Part shown: positions 33,834 to 45,811 of the stretch, in pieces
Position numbering within the stretch: position 1 is the stretch's first letter
Layout: every line of letters begins with the position of its first letter
Source: Simmondsia chinensis
Lineage: Eukaryota; Streptophyta; Magnoliopsida; Caryophyllales; Simmondsiaceae
NCBI GenBank assembly: GCA_018398585.1
Contig: JAGTTD010000011.1
Coordinates: 14,809,346 to 14,873,345 of the forward strand
Direction of reading: 5' to 3'
DNA length: 64,000 nucleotides
Position numbers and translations under genes: made by a program
The notes under the pieces: generated by a model
The model's database searches: none
What the model was told of the DNA's origin: nothing
The model's input: the letters and a program-made list of their open reading frames with translations, nothing else

Positions 33834-35176
33834 TGATATGCCTTATATTTACATATATTTATTCTTCATTCCCGCAATATATTTGGCATTTACATGTGTG
33901 TTTTGTTGTAATCTAGGTACATTTTGGCTTAGAGTGCAACGGAGCAAACAAAGGTTGAAAAGTGGCAGAATCAAACGTAATCGAGGCATAATTGAAGACT
34001 ACTTTGAGAAACCCGACCACATGTGAAAAAGAATAACCAATCGGGTTGTAATTCGGTAACCCAAATAGATTTCATGTATAGTTAATATATATATTATATT
34101 ATATTATATTATATATATATACACACAGGAGAGGGAGTGGGGCGGGATTTGGGGGAAGAACCCCGCACCAATGCCGATCAATCAGGAGTCGCTTCTATGG
34201 CGCAACTATAAATAAAGAGGGGCAGAACTAATTTTACATCTTTTTGCCACGTCCCCTCTCCTCCTCTCCTTCCCGAAGCCGCTACGAGATCTAAAAGGTT
34301 CTCAAACGCTGAAGCGCATGTGGTCGGAGTACTGGGGGAATCAAAGCAAGGATCAACGTTAACATCAATTGAGGGAATCTTCAAATCCTTAGTTTTATCA
34401 TTATTGTTTTCTTTCTTGAATTTCATAATGTTTAGAACTCCTATGGAGGAGTAGGCTTTTAGTTTAGGGATGAAGGATGGGTAGCCGTCCATATCCCAGA
34501 TTTATATTTTATTGTAAACAATGATTTTGTTATGTTATATACGCACCCCTGTGGGGAATTTATGATTGTTGTTTGGCTTTCTTTGTGTGAGCTTGTAGCC
34601 ATGTTAAGATTTCTAAATTATTAGCGTTAGTCTACGAGCTTGTAGCCTAGACCATAACATAACTGATTTTCACGCGTGATTAGGGTTGAGGTTGTACCCA
34701 ACCCTAGACACAATCTTTATATAAATAAATATTTGGTTAGGAGTGACAAAGGAATTAGATAGTGCTAATGAGATAACCAATGCTACATGTAGGGGTGATA
34801 TGATAGGTTATGCCTTTAGACTAGTTCATTCCCCTAAGCCCTAATTTAAATACTAATCCAGGCTTAGTGCTTGTAGTCTAAGCCTCCTAAACCAATGTCA
34901 TAGTAGAATATAATGACGGGATACGAGTAATACTACCTCGAATTCATTCCCAGAACTAACCTCAATTGAATTGACACTTTTAGTTTATCGTCAGTTTTGC
35001 TATTTTAGTTAACAAATCATTTAAACCAACTCAAAACTCGATTTCAGCCGCTCGTTAATAACAAAATCCAACTTAACTTCGATTCCCTGCGATATGACCC
35101 GCATACCCGATTTCGCTACGACGATCTCGTACGTTTGCCAATAGGCAGTTTTAAAACACAAATTTAAAACACATCA
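33834..35176 (+). repeat. 5' LTR of the gag-protease element
   Basis: 1343 bp, TGATATGCCTTATATTTAC to TTTAAAACACATCA. TSD GGTAC outside. Nearly identical to the 3' LTR apart from the TA/TATG tract and point differences. Confidence 0.95.
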
Positions 35177-35177
35177 A

Positions 35178-35200
35178 GTTTTTGGCACCAGGGAATCGGT
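35178..35200 (+). other. Probable primer binding site
   Basis: TTTTTGGCACCAGGGAATCGG starts two bases after the LTR. It resembles a decayed TGGCGCC...GGGGAT PBS as used by Athila-like elements. Not a match to tRNA-Met. Confidence 0.35.
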
Positions 35201-35401
35201 AGACTAAGTTGCTTTAGAAATTAACGAGTTATTTTCTATTTTTATTTTTATTTTATTTGTTTTCAAGAAAGGAAAAGAGAAAAAAAAATATTTATTTTTC
35301 GTTAGTTTATTTTTCTATTTTATTTTTCTTTTTATTTTATTTTATTTATTTATTTACTTATTTTAATTTTTTTTGTTATTATTTATTTTGTTTTTCTTAC
35401 T

Positions 35402-36879
35402 ATGGCTAACTTTACACCGCATACGATTGGGGACCACTTCATTCCCCAAACGTACGTCGCACCCGCCGGAGTGATGTTACCCATCGTGGGTAACACAAAC
35501 TTTGAAATTAAGCCTGAGATCATCAACATGCTTCCCACTTTCTATGGGAAGCCGATAGAGAGCCCATATGAGCACCTTGATGCATTTATAGAAATTTCCG
35601 AAACTTGTTATTTTCAAGGTGTCTCAACTGATGCTGTTAGACTACGTCTTTTTCCATTCTCGCTAAAGGATGTAGCCAAAAGGTGGTTTCAGTCTCTTTC
35701 AAGAGGTGAAATCACCACTTAGGCTAACCTCTAGCATAAGTTCCTGATCAAATTTTATCCTCAAGCCAGAACTATAGCTGTTAGGCGGGCAATTAACAGT
35801 TTCGAACAAAAGGATCAAGAACAATTTCACGAGAGTTGGGACAGGTTCAAGGAGCTTCTTAGAAATCATAAAAAAAGCCATTTTCAATATCTATTCAAAT
35901 GGGGTAGGTATTATTATCCTTGCATGTTCTATTAGTAAGACTCTGTGCCCACCACGAGTCTCCCAAGTAGGCTCTAGTGCAAAATTTTTTAGATGGTCTC
36001 AGTGCATCTAACAAACAAATGGTTAATGCTTCATGCGGTGGAGTATTTAACCAACAAGACGAGGACGAGGAATGGATGCTACTTGAGCACCTCAGCGAAC
36101 ACTCTCTCGACCAAGCCTCTTCTATGAGGGTGGTTAGAGGGGGTACACATGGTGTCTACGAAGTAGCACCCAACAATGACATCAACCTTAGACTAGACGC
36201 CCTTAGTAGGAATATGGATCAGATTATGAACTTGCATGTGAATCCTACTAATGTGCGCATGGTCAATGCAGTTGAGTCATCAAGTGGTATTACTCCATGT
36301 GACATTTGTTCGGGCGAGGACCATTTTGTGCTTAATTGTTTATATGCATCACAATTCCCCAAATACGTGCAGGAACAGGTTCATGCAGCTGAAGGATATT
36401 CGAGAAATGGCGACCCGTTCTCAAACACCTACAACTCTGGGTGGCGCGATCATCCAAACTTCTCGTGGAAGCAGGATGCCAATCAATATCAACCCACGAA
36501 ACAACAAGATCCCGGCTTTGTAGGTCACGTGCACCCTTCCGTTTTTCAGGGAGGGCATAGGTATGATGTTCGACCTCACTCCAACGTTGCTCATAATGAC
36601 CCTCCTCCACCTCTAGGATTTATGTCACAGTTTAAGGAGCGTATGCTCCACTTTATGGAGGACACCACACAACTAGTTCGGTCTCACTTGCAATCTATCG
36701 CCAAATTAGAGACCCAAATAGGACAGTTGACCCACGCACTGAACAGGATAGAGAAAGGGAGGTTACCCTCCCAACCACTCACAAACCCCATAGGATCAAC
36801 TAGTTCTAAGCTCAGATTGTGTCGGTTTCAGGAGAGGAGAACCTTAGGGAAGTTGAGGTTGAAACTGAGAAGGATGTGA
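35402..36879 (+). pseudogene. Gag of the gag-protease element (broken)
   Basis: Starts MANFTPHTIGDHFIPQTY. The Retrotrans_gag core is visible as LPTFYGKPIESPYEHLDAF...RLRLFPFSLKDVAKRWFQSL, followed by a stop at 35720-35722. Then HKFLIKFYPQA and EQFHESWDRFKELL, then frame changes until the frame at 35977-36879. That frame contains a CDICSGEDHFVLNC zinc-knuckle-like motif and ends in a basic tail. The order is that of Athila-type gag. Three frames are used, so it is inactive unless some breaks are sequence errors. Confidence 0.8.
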
Positions 36880-37683
36880 CTCCCCCTCCCACTGCTGATA
36901 GGGAGGGATCACGGGAAAGGGTTTTTGAACCCGTTGTCCCTTTTCCTTCGGCCCTTATAGGACCGAAGAAGAAGGACGACCCCAAGAGGGCTGAGCTCAT
37001 AGATGTGTTTAAGCACATGAAGATCAACTTGCCGTTGATTGAAGCCATTAAACATATTCCTATGTATGCCAAGTTCCTCAAAGACCTTTGCACCAAAAAG
37101 AAGCGCGCACAAGCGCATATCCCGAAGAAGGTCCGGCTCACTGAGAAGGTGAGCAGTATTTTAGTATCAGGCGCCCCACTCAAGTTTCGAGACCCTGGGG
37201 CATTTACAGTTCCATGCGTCTTAGGAGAGCGTTACACTAGCAGAGCCTTTCTAGATCTAGGAGCGAGTGTAAACCTCATTCCTCACTCAGTTTTTTGGGA
37301 ATTGGGTATAGGAGACCTGAAGCCAACGAATGTTACACTTCAATTGGTTGATAGGACAGAGCGAGTACCTCGTGGGGTAGTGGAAGATGTACTTGTTAAG
37401 GTTAACAAGTTTGTCTTCCCTGTTGATTTTCTCGTCTTAGATATAGACCCTACTCCTAGGCAAAAGCACAACGCTCCCATTATTCTAGGTCGACCGTTCC
37501 TAGCAACAGCCAACGCTGTGATTCACTGGAGGACCGGAGTGTTGGAGGTTTCTTTTGGAAATCTCAAGGGCAAATTGAAGGTCTTGAACTTTGTCCGACA
37601 CCCTGAGACTGAGGACGAGTTGGAATGCTATGGGGTTGATGATATTGACCCTTTAGTAGAGCCAGGCAATCCCGATTCTACTA
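36819..37683 (+). pseudogene. Retropepsin domain of the gag-protease element, split by LINE
   Basis: Overlaps the gag frame by 61 bp in another frame. The protease core reads FLDLGASVNLIPHSV, with DLGAS in place of the D-S/T-G triad as is usual in Athila-type elements. It continues LGIGDLKPTNVTLQLVDRT, PRGVVEDVLVKV and IILGRPFLATANA. After residue about 285 the frame is cut by the LINE at 37684 and resumes at 41829 (to the stop at 42009-42011). No RT follows. Confidence 0.8.
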
Positions 37684-38063
37684 CAACACAACAACCCAGT
37701 GCCTCAAGGGCTCCCGCAAAAGTCGGGTCTGGAGAGGGGGGGGGGGGTAGATGTACGCAGTCTTCCCCCTTCTAGGGGTTGCCCAGAAGGGAAGCTGTTT
37801 CCAATGACCCCCAACCTGAAAAGCTTATCCGCCTATCCGCAGTAATGTAGTCTGGCAACCTGGCAGCACGAGGGCTAAAAAGCATATAAGCATATATAAG
37901 TAGGGAAAAGATAGTTAACTAAAGGCAAAGACATAGCAGATCGCAAATAAGCCAATGAGCAACTAGTCAATCAAGAGCTCGGATCGCACATAAGCGCGCC
38001 AACTCTGGACTACCCTAAAGGCCTAGAACACTAGAGATAGCACAAAAGCTGGACTACCCTACT

Positions 38064-38627
38064 CTACTCCGCTACCTCTGCTACTCCTATGCTAGCCCTC
38101 CATTGGGCTCTATCTAAGGCCATCTCCTCCTGAAGGTTTAGATGGGTGAGGTCTTGTCTAATCGTCTCCAACCATCTCTTCTTTGGCCTGCCTCTCCCTT
38201 TCCTGCCTAGCGTAATATGAGGCTGCTTGCATCTCCTAACTGAAGCGGTGTTCGGTCTCCTCCTAACATGTCCGAACCACTTCAAACGTTGCTCCCTTAA
38301 TTTATCCTCAATGGATGCCACGCCCACTTCACCTCTTATAACGTCATTCCTGATCCTATCCTTCCTTGTGCATCCTCACATCCACCGCAGCATCCTCATC
38401 TCCGCCACCTTCATCTTCTGTGTACGATGTTGTTTCATCGCCCTACACTCCGCCCCATAGGACATGGCCGGCCTCACTACCGTCTTATAGTACCTTCCTT
38501 TTAGCTTTGAGGGAAACTTTCTATCGCAAAGTACCGCTGAGGCCATTCTCCATTTATGCCATCCTACCTTAATCCGGTTGTTGACATCCTCGTCAACTTC
38601 ACCGTTGTGCTGTATCATGGACCCCAA
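38064..38627 (-). pseudogene. LINE ORF C-terminal region
   Basis: Reads [29 protein letters not shown] and, after a frame change, EDKLREQRLKWFGHVRRRP and GRGRPKKRWLE. This is the region C-terminal to RT of plant RTE-type LINEs. The same series occurs at 59.9-60.4 kb on the plus strand. Confidence 0.85.
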
Positions 38628-38769
38628 CTACCTGAAACACTCCTTTTTCGGTAGTGTCCAATCTAATCTTGATGTTTTCTCTACTAGGCTTGGTGGTGGG
38701 ATCGAACTTAAGCTCCATGTACTCGGTCTTGGATCTACTGAGTCGTAAGCCCTTCGATTCCAATGCTCT

Positions 38770-38808
38770 TCTCCACAGTTCTAGCTTCTCATTAACCTCC
38801 TCCCGTGA

Positions 38809-38866
<58 letters not shown>

Positions 38867-39811
38867 AAGCACTGTCATCTGCGAAAAGCATGCACCAAGG
38901 TACATCTCCTTGGATGTTTCTAGTGAGCTCATCCATTACCAGAATGAACAAATAGGGGCTCAAGGCAGATCCTTGGTGTACCCCGATTGTTATCGGGAAC
39001 GCGTCTCTCTCACCTTCCACTATGCGTAGCCTAGTTTGTACATCCTCATACATGTCTCTAATGGCCCGGCTATACGGCACGGGGATGCCTTTTCCTATCC
39101 AAAACCCTCCATAACACCTCCCTTGGCACTTTATCATATGCCTTCTCCAGATCGATAAAAACCATGTGTAGGTCCTTTTGTCTCTCCCTGTAGTGCTCTA
39201 TCGTTCGCCTTAGGATGTAGATGGCTTCTATTGTTGATCTTTCAGGCATAAACCCAAATTGGTTTTCGAACACCTCTGTCTATTGTCGTAACCTCCAATC
39301 TATGACCCGCTCCCACAACTTCAGCGTGTGGCACATTAGTTTGATACCCCGATAGTTGGCGCAACTCTGAATGCCACCTTTGTTCTTATAGATCGGGATC
39401 AATGTGCTTTTCCTCCACTCATCGGGCATCTTCTGCCCCGAGGATTTTGTTAAATAGTTTAGTCAACCAACTGATGCCCTTCTGTCCAAGGCATTTCCAT
39501 GCCTCTATGGGTATATCATCTGGGCCAACTGCTTTACCCCTTCCCATATGTTTCAGGGCTTCCTTGACTTCCTCGGAGCTAATTAGCCTACACTCCCAGT
39601 GGTTCTGGTGCTCCTCCGATGTTTGACGATCACCAAGGGATATCTTTGTATCCCCCAGATCATTGAACAAATCGTGGAAGTAGGCTCCCCACCTAGCTTT
39701 AATTAGTTGCTTGTCCACGATGACCTGTCCGTCTTCCCCTCTTATGCACTGTGCTCGATCCAAGTCCCTTGTCTTCCTTTCTCTCACCTTGGCAATTCTA
39801 TATATATCCAT
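38770..39811 (-). pseudogene. LINE reverse transcriptase
   Basis: Motifs in order: GPDDIPIEAWKCLG (39.5 kb), ENQFGFMPERSTIEAI and MVFIDLEKAYDKVPREVLW (39.2 kb), GVHQGSALSPYLF and the catalytic LFADDS (38.87 kb). A T12-G47 run directly after FADDSA replaces the sequence that normally follows. Frame changes near 39.42 and 39.1 kb. RT copies the LINE RNA at a nicked target, but this copy cannot do so. Confidence 0.88.
38810..38868. repeat. C47 A12 homopolymer tract inside LINE RT
   Basis: 47 C followed by 12 A on the plus strand, placed right after the RT FADD motif on the minus strand. Confidence 0.95.
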
Positions 39812-40484
39812 AGCTCCTTCCTTGGTCTCCAGCCTCTTGTAAAACTCCTCATACGCTCTAGATTGTGCTTCTCTGACAGCTCTCTTTGCTCCTCTCTTGG
39901 CTCGTTGATACTGGAGTCATTTATCCTCATCTCCACTGCTAATCCACTCCTTGAAGTAGTCTCGTTTGGCTTTAATCTTCTCTTGGACCTCCTCGCACCA
40001 CCGCCTGGACTCTCTATATCTTGGCGCCCCTCCCTTTGACATGCCCAGAACTTCCTATGCTAGTCCTATAATCTTTTAGGCCAGTTGGTTCCACATTTGG
40101 TTTGTGTCTCCCTCGCAATCCCACTCGAGCTCAGACATCGCTCTTTCCTTGTACACTTTAAACCTCTCTCCCTTCGAATCCCTCCAGCAAGTATGTGTCT
40201 AGGTGGGTTTGGTGGTTCTTTTGGCCCTCTTTTTGGTCTCTGTATCAGCCCACAACACCCTGTGTTGTGTTGAGAGATCTTCTCCTGGCGTAACCATACA
40301 ATCCTTGCAGTTTTATGTAGTCAATCTATGTCCTTATCCCACCGCTTTGATATGTGATGACGTGTTCATCACGCTTTTTAAAGAAGGTGTTGGCCACCGC
40401 CAAGTGGTAAGTGACCGCAAAATCTAGGAGGGCTTGACCCTCTGCATTCCTGGTTCCAAAACCGAAACCACCATGGTATGACGC

Positions 40485-40990
40485 CTACCCATCCACAGTC
40501 GTGCCGACGTGCCGATTAAAGTCCCAACCAATCATTACCTGTTCGGTTTGGGGTATACCTTGCATCACTGTGTCTAAGTCCTCCCAGAATGTTGCCTTCT
40601 CGCGCTCTGTTAGTCCAGTTTGGGGTGCGTAGGCACTGATGACGTTCAATACCTCCCCATCTAGAACCATCTTGATGCTTATGATCCTATCCCCAGTCCT
40701 AGTTACTCCAACTACTTTATCCTTGAGGCCACTATCCACAATGATGCCAACTCCATTCCTGCCTCTTGTCTTGCCCGCATACCACAATTTATAACCCAAC
40801 AAATCCCTAGCTTTCATGCCAACCCATTTAGTCTCTTGCAGGCAACAGATGTTGATCTTCCTCCTCATCATCATTTGGGCCACCTCGAAACTCTTCTTTG
40901 TTAGTGTTCCGGCATTTAGTGTCCGAAGTCACAAACTTCCCTTCCCCTTTTGCTTCGCCCTCTCCCTCCCCAACCCCTTTGAAGATGACC
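40485..40990 (-). pseudogene. LINE APE-type endonuclease
   Basis: Reads NICCLQETKWVG, GRNGVGIIVD, NVISAYAPQ and, near the end, GWDFNRHVG where active enzymes have GDFNxHxG. Catalytic Glu (QETKW) is present. The open part starts at 40883 with further relic upstream. It would nick target DNA for target-primed reverse transcription. Confidence 0.85.
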
Positions 40991-41490
40991 TCACTCTCTG
41001 AGTTCCATAACTAGTAACGTTCATCCACTAGCTGTGACTATCTTAGGTAAGTGAAGATATCTACAAGAAACTTACTACAGTCGATCACAGCAGCACAACA
41101 CAGTTCAACGACAATGCGTAAATCAGAACCAATCAATTTAAGATACACCTACCAAGCGTGAAATAAACTAAAAACAAAAATAAAAATAAAAATAAAAATA
41201 AAATTTAAGGATATAAGTACAGATATAAACTAAATAACACAACAATTCACAGATTAAAACTAAATTTATAAGGACGGAATTCGAACCTGGGGCCGACCGG
41301 TTTACACTTAAGCGTTGGTGGTTTGGAGCTGGTGGCAGTGCTGCAGTGGTGTTGAGTTGGGGAGAGGCGGTAAGGGAAGGGCAGTGGGGGCGAGGCTCCC
41401 GGCCGACAGTCGGTGGTGTTGAAGGGGTAGGTGGTGGTGGTTGGTGTTTTAGTGATTGGGTCGGGGTAGATGGTGTGGCGGGGCATGTTG

Positions 41491-41521
41491 CGGTGGTGGT
41501 GGTGGTGGTGGTGGTGGTGGT

Positions 41522-41552
<31 letters not shown>
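41491..41552. repeat. (GGT)n followed by G31
   Basis: About ten GGT units, then 31 G, in the 5' region of the LINE. It generates poly-His, poly-Pro and poly-Gly frames of no coding value. Confidence 0.95.
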
Positions 41553-41553
<1 letters not shown>

Positions 41554-41841
41554 TAGCATCTGGAGAAAGAGAGAGAGGCGGGTCGGGGTAGGTGGGTCTG
41601 GGGGTGGTGGTCCTGGGTCAGGAGAGAGAGCGAGAGAGAGACCCGCTTGGTCGTGGCTGCGTCACCGGGTCGGCGGTGCGGTGTCGCCATCGAGAGGTGT
41701 CGTCGGCGAGCGAGCCGACGTGATGGTGTCAGGTGACGTGATGGGCAGTGGCTCGTTGCTCCGTCAGAACGTCAGAGAGAGAGAGAGAGAGAGAGAGAAA
41801 AGCGTCAGAGAGAGAAGCGTCAGGTAAGCCCGATTCTACTA

Positions 41842-43007
41842 AAAGTGATTACTGTAATAGGGTCCCTGTCTGTGTCGATAGCTGTGCTTCATCACCTATA
41901 CCTGGTAGGCTAGAGATTTGCGACCTCGATGCTGGAATGTTTTCCTCCTTGCCAGTCACGGCTCTAGAAACGCTGTTGGGTTTGGGGATCGTCCCTATTG
42001 GGTCAACCTGAGTTCTATGGCAGATACTGCCTCGGATTTTAGTTGACATTATGCTCTAAACTGCGTCCGGCTGAAGACGTTAAACTTAGTACTCTTGGGA
42101 GGCAACTCAACCTACTTTTAATTTTGTTTTAATTTGTTTTTCAACATGAACTCTCTCAATTGTAAGTCCTTTTATTATCCCTACCATGCTAACTTTGTTT
42201 CTCTTTTACTAAACACTTATATAATCCTTATTTCTAACACTACTAACAAATCCGTTTAGTATTCTATCTTCAATGTCTTCGATTGCAGCTTGCTATTAAT
42301 GTCTTCCCTTTTTGGATTTGCTCGCCAAGCATAGCTGAATATGCCATACCTCGGGTCGTCTTTTTCCTTTCCTTGCTTGTATTTACTTTCGTTGATTTGC
42401 ATTGAGAACAATGCAAGGTTTGGGTTTAGGGATGGCAGATGAGAGTCAACTTTGTTTATCCTTTAAGCTTAATATGGCATAAATTAGCTACACCTTTGAA
42501 GGCATGAATGAGTATAAGGTTGTTTGTGGCCCTTATTGTAGACCAGTTCTGAGATGTACTTTGATGATTAGAATGTTTATGAGATAAGATTATTACTGGG
42601 TCAGACTTTTGAATCTATATTTTCGTCTTTTAACTAGTTAATGAGAATATTACTTTTCACCATTAATCTTGTGACATATCCTACTGTTTGTGTCGAAATA
42701 ATGGTAATAACTTTAGGAATAGAAATCCACTATTCTACTTCTAACAATGTTGAAATCAATTATACATTTCTTTATCTTGAGTAACCCCTTAAAAAAAAGT
42801 GACTAGTTGGTTATTGTAGCCCCTATGTCTCGAGCAAGTAAGCCCGTAGTGGTATCTTAAAACTTGGTACCTTGAGCCAACTGAGTCGGAAGTTGCCAGT
42901 CGAAAGCTCGCTGCATGGGCCACAGGGAAAGCTTAAAAAAAAATAAACTTTGTAGTTACTAAAATAAGCACTAATATCTTTAAAAAAAAAAAAAAAAAGG
43001 GTGTGTG
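41842..43007 (+). other. 3' internal non-coding region of the gag-protease element
   Basis: After the protease-linked frame ends at 42011, no coding frame is seen. Contains CTTGGGAGGCAACTCAAC and a segment TCTTAAAACTTGGTACCTTGAGCC that recurs at about 43660 beyond the MITE. Confidence 0.6.
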
Positions 43008-43618
43008 CTAATGGATGAGTCGGTTCCGAAAATAATGCTTAAAAATAAAAAAATAAAAAAAATAATGCTGGAAAAATAATAATTCCAAATCTACTGTTGA
43101 ACCGTGTTTATAAAATGCGGTTATAGTAAACCGCGTAAAAGAAACGCGTTTCAACTAAAACAAAACCGCGTGCCCTTCTTTCACTAAACCGCATCAAAAA
43201 GACGCGGTTATACCTCAATAAAACCGCGTCTTTATGATGCATTTTATCTTAGCATAAACCGCGTTCTTGAGACGCGGTTTATGGTCGTTACCCTCCCGGT
43301 GTTCCCCTCTCCTCGTTTTGTTAACGCGGTTCACTATAAAACCGCGTTTTGGTAACGCGATTTATCATATAAACCACATTTTGATAATGCGGTTCATTTC
43401 ATAGTGAACCGCGTTTTATGAATGCGGTTTATTAAAATGTAAACCGTGTTTTGTAAACGCGGTTTTTGGTTATTTTAAACGCCTCACGTTGACGCGGTTT
43501 AGTATAGCCGAATTTTGTAAACGCGGTTCAACAGTAGATTTGGAATTTTTTTTTTTCAGCATTATTTTTTTATTTTTTTATTTTTCAGCATTATTTTCGG
43601 AACCAACTCCTAATGGAT
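43008..43618. mobile_element. MULE-type MITE with CGCG palindrome arrays, copy 3
   Basis: The element is 43017-43609, perfect 9-bp TSD CTAATGGAT. TIR GAGTCGGTTCCGAAAATAAT. Palindrome arrays meet almost directly in the middle, with only about 35 bp of unrelated core, so it is a core-deleted derivative of the family. Confidence 0.95.
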
Positions 43619-43746
43619 TAGGTTGTTGATCCTTAAGACTCGAGCCATTAGGTTCATAGAAGTGTCTTAAAACCTGGTACCTTGAGCCAATTCGATCAGG
43701 AGCTGCCGACCAAAATGGATCTGAGGGAGACACATTTAACCGAGTA

Positions 43747-43761
43747 AAAAAAAAAAAAAGA

Positions 43762-43796
<35 letters not shown>
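43747..43796. repeat. A-rich tract followed by G29
   Basis: A13-G-A5-GA followed by 29 G. No gene. Confidence 0.95.
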
Positions 43797-43797
<1 letters not shown>

Positions 43798-44149
43798 GGG
43801 GACAAGAGAGAAAAGAGAAGCCTTATGATTTCACTATTGATTAGAGGTGAAAGGTTAGGATAACTTGTTCCTTTACTTATTACCTTTATGTCTTCTTAAA
43901 GTCGGAGGGTTTTAAAGTAAGACGAAGGGGAGAGAAGTTCTAAGATCACTCACTAGTAAAAAGACCTTAATGACGAAGACTTAAGTTAGAACTAGTGCAA
44001 TAATAATGTCACATAAGGATTCGCTACTCTCAAGTATACTTTCAAATATGATTGAACAATAATTTTCACAAGTGACCTTTGTGGTTAAATGTCTGACTAA
44101 ACTTTCTAACTATAGCTAGTTTGAGCCGAATCTTGCTTGAGGACAAGCA

Positions 44150-44169
44150 AGAAGTGGGTTTGGGGATGT
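44150..44169 (+). other. Polypurine tract of the gag-protease element
   Basis: AAGAAGTGGGTTTGGGGATG directly precedes the TGATGTG LTR start; CTTGAGGACAAG lies just upstream. Confidence 0.7.
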
Positions 44170-44452
44170 TGATGTGCTTTATATTTACATATTTTATTCT
44201 TCATTCCCGCAATATATTTGGCTTTTACATATGTGTTTTGTTGTAATCTAGGTACATTTTGGCTTATAGTGCAAACAGAGCAAACAAAGGTTGAAAAGTG
44301 GCAGAATCAAACGTAATCGAGGCATAATTGAAGACTACTTTGAGAAACCCGACCACATGTGGAAAAGAATAACCATTCGGACTGTAATTCGGTAACCCAA
44401 ATAGATTTCATGGATAGTTAACATATATATTTTATAATATTATATATTATAT

Positions 44453-44483
<31 letters not shown>

Positions 44484-45806
44484 GTATGTATATATGTATA
44501 TCAATATATGTATATATGTATATATGTATACGTATATACATGTATATATATGTATATATACATATATATACACATGTATATATGTATGTACACGTGTATA
44601 CATGTATGTATATACGTATGTATGTATGTACGTATGTACACGTGTATACATGTATCTATATATGTATGTATGTATGTATATATGTACGTATGTACACATG
44701 TATACATGTATGTATGTATACACACACACATATATATGTTACGAGAGGGAGTGGGGCGAGATTTGGGGGAAGAACCCCGCACCTACGCCAATCGATCGGC
44801 AATATACCGATCAATCGGAGTCGCTTCTGCGGCGCAACTATAAATAAAGAGGGGAAAACCCAATTTTACATCTTTTGCCACGTCCCCTCTCCTCCTCTCC
44901 TTCCCGAAGCTGCTACGAGATCCAAAGGGTTCTCAAACTCCGAAGCGCAGGTGGTCGGAGTACTGGGGGAATCAAAGCAAGGATCAACATTAACATCAAT
45001 TGGGGGAGTCTTCAAATCCTTAGTTTTGTCATTATTATTTTCTTTCTCGGATTTCATGATGTTTAGAACTCCTATGGAGGAGTAGACTTTTAGTTTAGGG
45101 ATGAAGGACGAGTAGCCGTCTATATCCCAGAATTATTTTATTGTAAACAATGGTTTTGTTATGTTAAATTAGCACCCATGTGGGGAATTTATGATCGTTG
45201 CTTGGTTTTCTTTGTGTAAGCTTGTAGCCATGTTAAGATTTCCAAATTATTAGCGGTAGTCTACGAGCTTGTAGCCTAGACCATAGCATAACTAGTTTTC
45301 ACGCGTGATTAGGGTTGAGGTTGTACCCAATCCTAAACACAATCTTTATACAAATTAATATTTGGTTAGGAGTGACAAAGGAATTAGGTAGTGCTAATGA
45401 GATAACCTATGCTACATGTAGGGGTGATATGATAGGTTATGCCTTTAGACTAGTTCATTACCCTAAGCCCTAATTTAAATGCTAACCCAGGCTTAGTGCT
45501 TGTAGCCTAAGCCTCCTAAACCATTGTCATAGTAGAATATAATGACGGGATACGAGTAATACTAGCTTGAATTCATTCCCTGAACTAACCTCAATTGAAT
45601 TGACACTTTTAGTTTATCGTCAGTTTTGCTATTTTAGTTAACAAATCATTTAAACCAACTCAAAACTCAATTTCAACCGCTCGTTAATAACAAAATCCAA
45701 CTTAACTTCGACTCCCTGCGGATACGATCCGTACACCCGATTTAGCTACGACGATCTCGTACGCTTGCGAGTAGACGGTTTTAAAACACACATTTAAAAC
45801 ACATCA
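44170..45806 (+). repeat. 3' LTR of the gag-protease element
   Basis: 1637 bp, TGATGTGCTTTATATTTAC to ACACATCA, then TSD GGTAC. It is 294 bp longer than the 5' LTR because of the TA/TATG tract at 44.42-44.73 kb. Confidence 0.95.
44420..44735. repeat. TATG/TACG/CATG-type microsatellite block
   Basis: About 300 bp of interspersed TATA, TATG, CATG and TACG units with local palindromes (ACACGTGTATACATGTAT). It is present only as a short TA tract in the 5' LTR. Long Tyr/Ile-rich frames here are artefacts. Confidence 0.95.
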
Positions 45807-45811
45807 GGTAC

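Larger units (their letters stand above)
37684..41828 (-). mobile_element. Full-length RTE-type LINE, 4.1 kb
   Basis: Flanked by a perfect 13-bp TSD (CCCGATTCTACTA at 37671-37683 and 41829-41841). On the minus strand: a GC-rich low-complexity 5' region (41.83-41.2 kb), an APE endonuclease, an RT, a C-terminal domain, and the RTE tail with CTGCGTACATC, GCGGGAGCC and a terminal TTGTTG run. Several frameshifts and a homopolymer insertion in RT make it inactive. Confidence 0.93.
33834..45806 (+). mobile_element. Gag-protease-only LTR retrotransposon, 12 kb, Athila/TR-GAG-like
   Basis: LTRs at 33834-35176 and 44170-45806, TSD GGTAC at 33829-33833 and 45807-45811. Only gag and a DLGAS-type protease are present. 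RT, RNase H and integrase are missing both before and after the LINE insertion. About 2 kb of non-coding DNA precedes the polypurine tract and contains CTTGGGAGGCAACTCAAC, a phrase I associate with plant elements of this non-autonomous type. Host to an RTE LINE and MITE copy 3. Confidence 0.9.

Noticed and set aside
38227..40427. Plus-strand ORFs across the LINE
   Set aside because: Antisense shadows of endonuclease/RT coding on the minus strand.
41275..41300. B-box-like GGTTCGAATTCC on the minus strand, possible tRNA or SINE head
   Set aside because: No A box at the right distance and no tRNA fold; lies in the LINE 5' region.
41247..41690. 147-aa ORF with poly-Pro and poly-His
   Set aside because: Created by (GGT)n and G31 tracts in the 5' region of the LINE.
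44418..45085. Several 100-200 aa Tyr/Ile/Cys-rich ORFs
   Set aside because: Microsatellite block in the 3' LTR; absent from the 5' LTR.
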